A stretch of 64,000 nucleotides of DNA, taken from positions 721,897 to 785,896 of the forward strand of contig NZ_SSYA01000002.1 of the NCBI RefSeq assembly GCF_004917065.1, given 5' to 3'. Position 1 is the stretch's first letter. Every line of letters begins with the position of its first letter. Made by a program: the position numbers and the translations under genes. Below are positions 23,360 through 29,937 of this stretch, in pieces. Source of the stretch: Geomonas ferrireducens. GTDB taxonomy: Bacteria > Desulfobacterota > Desulfuromonadia > Geobacterales > Geobacteraceae. A model generated the notes under the pieces. That model worked only from the letters and a program-made list of their open reading frames with translations. It ran no database searches and was not told the origin of the DNA.

Positions 23360-23386
23360 AAAAAAAAGCACCCCTTATGGAGTGCT
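23360..23386 (-). terminator. Terminator of the MucR-like gene
   Basis: Hairpin AGCACTCC-ATAA-GGGGTGCT on the minus strand (23386-23367) with one G-T pair, followed by a run of T. It lies 22 bases after the stop. Confidence 0.8.
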
Positions 23387-23408
23387 TTAATAATAACGAT
23401 GGTGCGGC

Positions 23409-23942
23409 CTACTTCTTGGCCTTGGGTGCTGCTTTTGCCTTGGGGGCTTTGGCAGCTTTCGCCGGCGCCTTGGGGGCCTTCGCGGCCTTTGCCGGTTTGG
23501 CTACCGTCTCTTTCTTCGCCTCGATGTTGGCCATGCGAACTTCCCGCGCCTTGGCAAGGTTGTCGGCCAGACCGCGGTCCTGCGCCATCTTGCGGCGAGA
23601 CTCGGAATAGCTCTTGGCGGAAAGAGCCTGTTTGCTCGGGATGCCGAACTGTTTCTTGTAGGCACCCGGCTTCATCCCGTGTGCTGTGCTCAGGTGACGC
23701 GCAAGGGTCTTGAACCCTCCTTTGCCGCACACAAGACAGACCACCTCGTTCTTTTTGAACGCTTCTTTGATGGAGAGTGAAGATTTAACCTCTTCGACGC
23801 CTTCCACACCCTGTCCCGCCTCAAGATTCTTCAGTGCAGCGTGAACTTTGGCTATTTCCGCGAGAAGCTCGTCCGATGTCATCGGCGTGCTGGAGGCATG
23901 CGATGCAACGAGTTGTGCAGCTATTTCTACTAAGGTCGCCAT
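23409..23942 (-). CDS. MucR/Ros-family zinc-finger regulator with histone-like tail
   Basis: 177 residues. The middle carries the family zinc finger: VVCLVCGKGGFKTLARHLST followed by AHG, i.e. CxxC then HxxxxH, and then MKPGAYKKQFGIP, typical of MucR/Ros proteins. The N-terminus (residues 1-60) is the helical oligomerisation part. The C-terminal ~35 residues are low-complexity Lys/Ala/Pro (AKAAKAPKAPAKAAKAPKAK), like a histone H1 or AlgP tail, which would give non-specific DNA binding. MucR proteins are global, H-NS-like repressors in alphaproteobacteria. Here the gene is monocistronic. Confidence 0.85.
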   Translation of the reverse strand: MATLVEIAAQLVASHASSTPMTSDELLAEIAKVHAALKNLEAGQGVEGVEEVKSSLSIKEAFKKNEVVCLVCGKGGFKTLARHLSTAHGMKPGAYKKQFGIPSKQALSAKSYSESRRKMAQDRGLADNLAKAREVRMANIEAKKETVAKPAKAAKAPKAPAKAAKAPKAKAAPKAKK

Positions 23943-24055
23943 TTACCACCCTCCTTCAAAGTTATAGTTAGGTGATTAATAGCAGAGACAGAAATATTGT
24001 CAATAATAAAGTAAAAATAACATTTATGGACTCAGTATACGGGAGGACAAAAAGA

Positions 24056-24226
24056 ATGGAACACACGTGCAGAAGATACGGGCTTGAAATGATATGGTAC
24101 GCGAGACCGGGTAGAGCGTATGTCGAGGCGACAGGATCATGCACCGGCTCCGCCGCCTGCAAGGATCAGCGAAAAAGGAACTATATCTCACGGGTGTGCA
24201 TAGAATGCAGCTCTTCCGGCACCTAA
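24056..24226 (+). CDS. Possible small Cys-rich protein, 56 aa
   Basis: ATG 24056 is preceded by GGGAGGACAAAAAGA. The product (MEHTCRRYGLEMIWYARPGR...) has five cysteines (TCRR, GSCTG, AACKD, VCIECS), suggesting metal binding or disulfides. It ends 38 bases inside the 3' end of glk on the opposite strand. The start signals and composition are gene-like, but no family is recognised. Confidence 0.4.
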   Translation: MEHTCRRYGLEMIWYARPGRAYVEATGSCTGSAACKDQRKRNYISRVCIECSSSGT

Positions 24227-25171
24227 AAGAGCGGTTTTTTCATTCAGTATGACGTGCACCGGAATAGACTGTACAAGTGGACTCAGCCTTCCTTTTGCGG
24301 TGAAAGAAAGCATGAATGCGGGTCCTTTCAGCAGATCAAGGATCTTCGGTGCGATCCCGCCGCCAAGGTAGACGCCGCCTGTGGCGAGAAACCTGAGGGC
24401 GGCGTTGCCCGCCTCGGCTCCGTAGACGGATATGAATACTTCAAGCGCCTTGCCGCACATGGGGCACCGGGATTCCAGGGCCGCCTTCGTGATGACCGCG
24501 GGCGGATCGCCGGCGCTCATCGCGGCGGCGATGGATTCCTGTTCGGGGAAGTAATGTTTGTCACGCAGGAAACGATAGATGTCCAGGAGCCCGGGGCCGG
24601 ACAACACACGCTCGTAGCTGACCCGGCCGTGCTTCGTCTGCAGGTAAAGGAGAAGTTCTGCTTCCAGTTCGTTTCGTGCCGCGAAGTCGGCGTGTCCCGC
24701 TTCGCTGGGAAGCGGGTGGTGGATCCCTCCAGCGAAATAGGCGAGCGACTCGCCAAGGCCGGTCCCTGCAGAGACCACGGTTATGGTGCCGGAAGGATTG
24801 GCAACACCATGGTTTAGGGTGAAGAGGTCCTGTTGCTTAAGCGACGCGATGCCGTAGGTGTTCGCCTCGAGGTCGTTGATAAGCAGCACGTTTGGGAGTT
24901 CCAAAGCCGCAGCGAGTTCATCGCTCTCAATGGTCCAGGGGAGGTTCGGTGTGCGCACCCGTCCCTCGATGATGGGGCCGGCGATACCGAAGCAGGCGCG
25001 TTCAGCGCTGATGTGATGCTGCGAGGTGAAGTGGCGCACGATGTCGATGAGGCTGCCGTGCGCGGCGCTTTTGTACTGCGTCTCGGCAAGTGTGGTAAGT
25101 CCGGCGGGATCGGCCTGGAAATAGGCAATACGGGTCGAGGTTCCCCCCACATCTCCTGCGAGAATGAGCAT
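24188..25171 (-). CDS. glk: Glucokinase
   Basis: 327 residues; phosphorylates glucose with ATP at the entry to glycolysis. Family motifs are the phosphate-binding loop LAGDVGGTSTRIAYF at the N-terminus, LLINDLEANTYGI with the catalytic Asp, VVSAGTGLGESL (adenosine/phosphate 2 region), PSEAGHADFA with the substrate-binding Glu and His, and FLATGGVYLGGGIAPKI. This matches the Glk (bacterial hexokinase-like) family rather than the ROK family, since the CxCGxxGC zinc motif is absent. ATG 25171 has GGGAGGTCAT immediately upstream. Monocistronic. Confidence 0.93.
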   Translation of the reverse strand: MLILAGDVGGTSTRIAYFQADPAGLTTLAETQYKSAAHGSLIDIVRHFTSQHHISAERACFGIAGPIIEGRVRTPNLPWTIESDELAAALELPNVLLINDLEANTYGIASLKQQDLFTLNHGVANPSGTITVVSAGTGLGESLAYFAGGIHHPLPSEAGHADFAARNELEAELLLYLQTKHGRVSYERVLSGPGLLDIYRFLRDKHYFPEQESIAAAMSAGDPPAVITKAALESRCPMCGKALEVFISVYGAEAGNAALRFLATGGVYLGGGIAPKILDLLKGPAFMLSFTAKGRLSPLVQSIPVHVILNEKTALLGAGRAAFYAHP

Positions 25172-25272
25172 ATGACCTCCCGTTAACGGCAGTGCTGTGG
25201 CTGCGTAACTTGTTGTTTACCCCTCACAGATCAGTGGGGACATCGGAGAGACGGAAATCTGGGATCAAAATG

Positions 25273-25312
25273 CAAATCCCCCCTGCCCCCCCTTCGCAAA
25301 GGGGGGGACGTT
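25273..25312 (+). repeat. REP-E repeat, copy c
   Basis: CAAATCCCCCC, C-run, TTCGCAAAGGGGGGG and ACGTT, nearly identical to copy b at 1781. It lies between glk and pqiC. Confidence 0.65.
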
Positions 25313-25411
25313 ATGCCATGCTCGCTGCTTCGAGACTATCGCAAAGATGCTTCAGCGATATTTCAGGAAGAACCTTCACAAAAGGGTGGGGAGAACTTCT
25401 ATATCCGCAGG

Positions 25412-26005
25412 TTACTTTTGGGTCGCCTCCGCGGCAAGGACGGTTTTGACGATCTCGGCGCTGATCGTGTCGAGGGCACGGCTCGTCGCCTCTGCTACGG
25501 CTTCGTAACCTGGTCCGGTCGTTTTTTCGCGGACCACGGCGCGCCCTACCCTGCTGTCATTTCCACTGCGCACACTCCAGACTGCCTCGAGAGTGACTGC
25601 CTCGCCGGGAACGGCTTCCAGTCTGAGGATATCGACCGGCACCCCGTACTTGGCATCGGCGCCGGTACTTTGGCCGTAGGCAAACACGCGGTTCGAACCG
25701 AGCCTGCGCCCTACATCCTGCGATAAAAGCCGTGGGATTTCCTCTTTCAGCGGTTCTGCCCAGCGGTGCGATTCCAGAATGGCAACACGGTTGGGGGCAA
25801 CGCGCACGACAAGCTGGGGGCGATCCAGAAGTTCCGGCAGCGTTACCGGTCCTACCCTTACCGACAAGGCCTGCGCGGACGACGCTTCCACCTCCGGAAC
25901 CGCTGCCGGAGTCAGGGTGTAGAAAGTGACTCCGGGAGACCTGACGCATCCTGCGCACAGGAGAAAAAATCCAAACAAGACCGGGAGTACGGAGACGGTG
26001 CGCAT
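25412..26005 (-). CDS. pqiC: PqiC-like lipoprotein of an MCE transport system
   Basis: 197 residues with lipoprotein signal LFGFFLLCAGC (Cys20). The start of the mature part, SPGVTFYTLTPAA, is the typical opening of the YmbA/PqiC (DUF330, ABC transport auxiliary) family. It continues with LSVRVGPVTLPELLDRPQLV and RVAILESHRWAEPLKEEIPR. PqiC sits on the inner face of the outer membrane and receives the PqiB tube. The gene follows pqiB by 2 bases, so it is the last gene of the pqiA-pqiA-pqiB-pqiC operon. Confidence 0.88.
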   Translation of the reverse strand: MRTVSVLPVLFGFFLLCAGCVRSPGVTFYTLTPAAVPEVEASSAQALSVRVGPVTLPELLDRPQLVVRVAPNRVAILESHRWAEPLKEEIPRLLSQDVGRRLGSNRVFAYGQSTGADAKYGVPVDILRLEAVPGEAVTLEAVWSVRSGNDSRVGRAVVREKTTGPGYEAVAEATSRALDTISAEIVKTVLAAEATQK

Positions 26006-26007
26006 GG

Positions 26008-27687
26008 CTATTTTCCCTCCTTTTTGCCGCGTATCAGGGATTCCGGATGCTGTTCGAGGTAATCACCAAGAACCCGCAGCGAACGCGCCGCACGCGAAAC
26101 CTCGCGCATGGTGTCGCGCAGGTCGACCTGCACGGGCGCGTCGGCGCTTAGGACCCCGCTAGCACCGCCCAAAGTGGTCCGGGCTTCCGTGAGGGTCTTT
26201 CTCACGTCCTCGAGTGTTGTCTTCGTCTCGGTGAGCACCGATTTCGCCTCGGGAACCAGAGACTTGTCCATGTTCTGCAGCAACCGGTCGGCGCTCTTCA
26301 AGGTATCGTCGAGGGAGCGCATGGTCTGCCCCGCATCTCCGGCGAGTTTTTCGAGCGGCAGTTTTTCGATCCGCTGCACGATCTCGATGAGGTTCTTCTG
26401 CAGCTTCTCCATGGAGCCGGGCACGGTCGGGAAACGCGGCGGCGAGCTGTTCCAGTTGATGCGGCCGGCACGGGCGTCAGGTGCGAAGTCGAGCGCCACG
26501 TAGAGCTGGCCTGTCAACAGGCTGCCGCTTTTGATCTGGGCCCGGAAGCCGTGTGCCACCAGGTCGTCGAGAAGTTTGTGTGCTTCGGCGGTACCGGGCA
26601 GTGGCATCTTGCCCCCGCTGTCCTTGCGGAACTGGGTCTGCAGGTGCTCAGGGTAGAGCTGGATCTCGACCGGAACGGAGAAGTCCTTGCGGTTGGGGTC
26701 GAGCACCACATTGATATTGGTGACCTCACCCACGGTAACGCCACGCAAATCCACCGGAGCACCGACGGCAAGACCGCGCACCGATTCTCGGAACTCGAGG
26801 ATGAATTTTTCCGAGGCAGCGGAGTTTTTGAGGGCCTCGTCGCGGGTACCGTAAAGGGTGTACGCGGTGTCGGCGGGAGCGGCGACGGCGCCGGAGGCGG
26901 ATTCCTCGAAGGAGATGCCGCCCAAAAGAACGGCAAGCATCGACTCGGTGTTCAGCTTCACGCCGCCTGGTGTAACGGTCAAGTCGACGCCGCTTGCCTG
27001 CCAGAAATAGGTACTGGTGGTGACAAAGCGGTCGTACGGCGACTTGATGAAGACACGGACGGTGACGGCTTTGCCATCCCGGTCGAGGTCGGTGGAGATG
27101 ACCTGCCCCACCTGTATGCGGTGGAAAAAGACCGGTGAGCCGGTGTAGAGCGAGCCTACATCGTCGGTGTGCAGCACGAACTGACGCCCCGGGACATCCA
27201 TGGAAACAGCTGGGGGAGACTCTAGGCCGATGAAACTGTCACTGAGCTCCTTCGAAGTCCCCGCCTCGACTCCGATATAGGAGCCGCCAAGGAGCGTGGT
27301 GAGGCCGGAAACGTTTCCGCCGGAGATGCGTGCGCGCACCACCCAGAAACGGGTATCTTTCACCATGAGCCCCTTGGCGTCCTTGGTGACCTCCGCGGTA
27401 ACCACGACATGGGTGCGGTCGTCGGAGATGGCGATCGATTTCACCTCGCCGATCATGACGTCCTTGTACTTAAGCTTGGTCTTGCCCGCCTCGAGCCCTT
27501 CACCGGTCTTGAAGGAGATGGTAATGGTCTCGCCGCGATCAACCCACGCCTTGGCCGCGATGGAAAGGCCGATGATGGCGGCGACTATGGGTATGATCCA
27601 GACGAGCTGGATCGAGAAGCGCCGCTTCGGCTCGCTTACCGCCTCGGGAAGGTCCTGTATCTCTTGTTTGTCCGATGGTTCAGTCAT
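26008..27687 (-). CDS. pqiB: PqiB-like MCE-domain protein
   Basis: 559 residues: an N-terminal cytoplasmic stretch, one membrane helix (RFSIQLVWIIPIVAAIIGLS), then three MCE/MlaD domains. Each is visible by its lead (ITISFKTGEGLEAGKTKLKY; VLHTDDVGSLYTGSPVFFHR; KFILEFRESVRGLAVGAPVD) followed by G-x-V. A C-terminal helical needle (LPLEKLAGDAGQTMRSLDDT and following heptads) completes the PqiB architecture. PqiB forms a hexameric tunnel across the periplasm for lipid transport. It overlaps the preceding pqiA gene by 8 bases. Confidence 0.93.
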   Translation of the reverse strand: MTEPSDKQEIQDLPEAVSEPKRRFSIQLVWIIPIVAAIIGLSIAAKAWVDRGETITISFKTGEGLEAGKTKLKYKDVMIGEVKSIAISDDRTHVVVTAEVTKDAKGLMVKDTRFWVVRARISGGNVSGLTTLLGGSYIGVEAGTSKELSDSFIGLESPPAVSMDVPGRQFVLHTDDVGSLYTGSPVFFHRIQVGQVISTDLDRDGKAVTVRVFIKSPYDRFVTTSTYFWQASGVDLTVTPGGVKLNTESMLAVLLGGISFEESASGAVAAPADTAYTLYGTRDEALKNSAASEKFILEFRESVRGLAVGAPVDLRGVTVGEVTNINVVLDPNRKDFSVPVEIQLYPEHLQTQFRKDSGGKMPLPGTAEAHKLLDDLVAHGFRAQIKSGSLLTGQLYVALDFAPDARAGRINWNSSPPRFPTVPGSMEKLQKNLIEIVQRIEKLPLEKLAGDAGQTMRSLDDTLKSADRLLQNMDKSLVPEAKSVLTETKTTLEDVRKTLTEARTTLGGASGVLSADAPVQVDLRDTMREVSRAARSLRVLGDYLEQHPESLIRGKKEGK

Positions 27688-28321
27688 GGAATTCCTCTTT
27701 CTGCAACGGGTCCCAGATCAGGCGCGGGTCGAACTCCATAGTGGCAAGCATGGTGAGGACAACCACCGCGCCGAAAGCGATCGCGGCGGGGCCGGCCTTC
27801 ACTATCGCGAGGGAGCCCAGTTGTACGAGCGCCGCGAGCAGGGTGACTACGTAAATATCCAGCATGGACCAGCGCCCCACCGCTTCCACCAGCCGGTAAA
27901 GCCGGGTGCGCTGCTGAGGGTGCCAAGTCGATTTGCGCTGCACGGAGATGAGCAGCAGGGTCAGGGAAAAGAGCTTTAAAAGCGGTATCGCCACGCTGGC
28001 CACGAAGACGATGACGGCGATCATCCAGGACCCGGTCCTCCAAAGATGCACGACACCGCTCACAATGGTGTCCTTACGGTAGCTGATCAGGGAGCCCGTC
28101 TCCATCATGACCAGGGTGTTGGCCGGTATGTAGAGGATGTAGGACGCGATGACGAGCGCCCAGCAGCGCTGCACGCTGCCCGGTCTGCGCAAATGAAGCC
28201 GTGCGCCGCAGCGCGGGCAGTACTGCCCGCGCGAAGTGCCGGTGCTCCGGGAGACCAGTTGGCAGACATGGCAGGAGCAAAGCCCGCGGCCGGCCGCGAT
28301 GGGGGAGTCGGCGGTGCTCAC
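27680..28321 (-). CDS. pqiA: PqiA-like membrane protein, second half (213 aa)
   Basis: Starts at GTG 28321, which overlaps the stop of the preceding pqiA gene as GTGA and has GGAGTCAAG upstream. N-terminal zinc-ribbon knuckles CSCHVCQLV and YCPRCGARLH are followed by four membrane helices (LVIASYILYIPANTLVMMET; WMIAVIVFVASVAIPLLKLF; MLDIYVVTLLAALVQLG; IAFGAVVVLTMLATM). It corresponds to the second repeat of E. coli PqiA, which has both halves in one chain. It probably feeds lipid substrate to PqiB in the inner membrane. Confidence 0.88.
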   Translation of the reverse strand: MSTADSPIAAGRGLCSCHVCQLVSRSTGTSRGQYCPRCGARLHLRRPGSVQRCWALVIASYILYIPANTLVMMETGSLISYRKDTIVSGVVHLWRTGSWMIAVIVFVASVAIPLLKLFSLTLLLISVQRKSTWHPQQRTRLYRLVEAVGRWSMLDIYVVTLLAALVQLGSLAIVKAGPAAIAFGAVVVLTMLATMEFDPRLIWDPLQKEEFHD

Positions 28322-28950
28322 CTTGACTCCAGATCCCGGCGTTTCGCGTCGAGCTGGGCCCAGACGTCGCGCGCGTTGAAGGCGGTGGCCGCGGCGGCAA
28401 GCAGCAGGGTGAGCACCGCGAAGGACCACAACGCCATCCCGGGTATGACGCGGAAGTTGTTGGTCAGCTTCACCAGGGAAACCAGCAGGCCGAGCATCAA
28501 CACCTCCACCATCCCCCACGGCTCGATGCACTGCAGGGTGCGCATGAAAAGCGGATACCTCGGGGGCACCTTGCCGAGTTTTAAAGGCAGAAGCAGATAA
28601 GTGAGCGAGGCGAGCTCAAGCGCCGGAATCAGAATGGCAGTGATCAGGACGAGAGTTGAGACGCTCCTCATCCCCTGATCCCAAAGGGAGAGCACGGCGC
28701 CGAAAAGGGTGATGGCACTGCGGTCGCCCTGCACCTCGATGGCGAATATGGGAAAGAGGTTCGCGCCCAGGAAAACCATGCATGCCGCCAGGGTATATGC
28801 GAGGGTGCGGTCGACGCTGTCGGTGGCGTTACGGTACAGCACGGCACCGCAACGCCGGCAGCTGGCGTAGCAGCCTGGGTTGAGCTGGATGTCGCGCTGC
28901 AACAGGTCGCATTCGTGGCAGGCGATAAGTTGTGCGGTTCGATCGGTCAT
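28318..28950 (-). CDS. pqiA: PqiA-like membrane protein, first half (210 aa)
   Basis: First gene of the operon, ATG 28950. Zinc knuckles ACHECDLLQ and SCRRCGAVLY are followed by four helices (TLAYTLAACMVFLGANLFPI; VSTLVLITAILIPALELASL; VEVLMLGLLVSLVKL; ALWSFAVLTLLLAAAAT). Equivalent to the N-terminal repeat of PqiA. The two half-size proteins are likely to pair in the membrane. Confidence 0.88.
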   Translation of the reverse strand: MTDRTAQLIACHECDLLQRDIQLNPGCYASCRRCGAVLYRNATDSVDRTLAYTLAACMVFLGANLFPIFAIEVQGDRSAITLFGAVLSLWDQGMRSVSTLVLITAILIPALELASLTYLLLPLKLGKVPPRYPLFMRTLQCIEPWGMVEVLMLGLLVSLVKLTNNFRVIPGMALWSFAVLTLLLAAAATAFNARDVWAQLDAKRRDLESR

Positions 28951-29050
28951 CGGGGAGACGCTCCCTCATATGCGGCCCCGGCAGGCCGTGGCAGACGCGT
29001 CGCACAGCGGAGGCCGGCAGGACATGACAGATGAAAACATACCACAGTTG

Positions 29051-29070
29051 CAGGCTTAAAACTAAGCCTG
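29051..29070 (-). promoter_or_regulatory. Perfect palindrome upstream of the pqi operon
   Basis: CAGGCTTA-AAAC-TAAGCCTG lies 100 bases upstream of the first pqiA start. A candidate operator; it could also be a weak hairpin after tRNA-Pro. Confidence 0.3.
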
Positions 29071-29098
29071 ACTGTATCAAAAACGGTCTTAAAACTAG

Positions 29099-29132
29099 AT
29101 CAGCCGCCCAGGAAGTCTCCCAAGCGGCTGAT
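29099..29132 (-). terminator. Hairpin downstream of tRNA-Pro
   Basis: ATCAGCCGC and GCGGCTGAT arms surround an inner GGGAGACTTCC-like stem. It begins 6 bases after the CCA end of the tRNA. There is no long T-run, so termination is probable but not certain. Confidence 0.5.
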
Positions 29133-29137
29133 TGAAA

Positions 29138-29214
29138 TGGTCGGTGCGACTGGATTCGAACCAGCGACCACTAGACCCCCAGTCTAGTGCGCTACCAGGC
29201 TGCGCTACGCACCG
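29138..29214 (-). tRNA. tRNA-Pro (GGG anticodon)
   Basis: Cloverleaf on the minus strand: CGGTGCG acceptor, D-arm GCGCAGCCTGGTAGCGC, anticodon stem CTAGA/TCTAG with loop CTGGGGG (GGG at 34-36), T-arm CTGGTTCGAATCCAG, encoded CCA (29140-29138). Confidence 0.92.
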
Positions 29215-29228
29215 ATTAAACCTGATAA

Positions 29229-29567
29229 TTACAACTGATCCCGCAAATTCATCAATTCCAGCTTCACATCCTGAAGCAGTGCCGCAAGCGCTTCGCCGGA
29301 AAGGTCAGATTTTCGGTACTTTTTCTTCGCTTCCAGACGCTTTCTAGCTCCCTCGATGGTCAGCTTTTCGGCGTACAGAAGATCTTTTATCTCGTGGACC
29401 AGCTCTACGTCCTTCTTGGAGTAAAGCCTTTGGCCGCTGCTGCTTTTCCTTGGTGCCAATCCCGGGAATTCCGTCTCCCAGTAACGCAGCACCGAGGTTG
29501 GAAGGCCAGTTACCGCGGACACCTCGCCGATTCTGAGGTAAAGCTTGTCCGGGGTGCCGGTCGCCAT
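29229..29567 (-). CDS. MerR-family HTH protein downstream of ihfA
   Basis: 112 residues. The N-terminal winged HTH is of MerR type: [20 protein letters not shown] then [14 protein letters not shown], and [20 protein letters not shown]. The C-terminal coiled region is short ([20 protein letters not shown]), with no effector-binding domain or metal cysteines. A MerR-like gene in this position after pheT-ihfA is common in Deltaproteobacteria. The start lies 2 bases after the ihfA stop, so it is the last gene of the translation operon, just before tRNA-Pro. Confidence 0.85.
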   Translation of the reverse strand: MATGTPDKLYLRIGEVSAVTGLPTSVLRYWETEFPGLAPRKSSSGQRLYSKKDVELVHEIKDLLYAEKLTIEGARKRLEAKKKYRKSDLSGEALAALLQDVKLELMNLRDQL

Positions 29568-29569
29568 GA

Positions 29570-29851
29570 TTACGGCTGGGTGTTGATCGCGCTCTTCAGT
29601 ACCTGGCTCGGTTTGAAGGTGAGGATCTTGCGAGCAACGATGGTGATCTCTTCGCCGGTCTGCGGGTTCCTGCCGCGACGGTCGGACTTCTCTTTCACTA
29701 CGAAGTTGCCGAAGCCGGCAATCTTGATTTTGTCGCCGTCTTCAAGAGTGGACTTAATCAGGTCGAAGACCGTCTCAACGAGTTCGGCGGATTCTTTCTT
29801 GGAGAAACCGACCTTCTCATAAATTTTTTCTACGATGTCCGCTTTGGTCAT
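29570..29851 (-). CDS. ihfA: Integration host factor alpha subunit
   Basis: 93 residues, HU/IHF fold. MTKADIVEKIYEKVGFSKKE starts the helical body; IKIAGFGNFVVKEKSDRRGR leads into the DNA-binding arm with GRNPQTGEEITI (the NP tip) and ends VARKILTFKPSQVLKSAIN. The location directly after pheT identifies it as IhfA rather than HU. It bends DNA and supports sigma-54 promoters, consistent with the NtrC-type regulator elsewhere in the window. Confidence 0.92.
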   Translation of the reverse strand: MTKADIVEKIYEKVGFSKKESAELVETVFDLIKSTLEDGDKIKIAGFGNFVVKEKSDRRGRNPQTGEEITIVARKILTFKPSQVLKSAINTQP

Positions 29852-29937
29852 AATCCCCTCAACAGGTTAAACATTTCAGTGTGTTCTCAACAGCGGCTTA
29901 ATCTAATACCATAGCGTTTTCGATTTCGCAACCGTTT

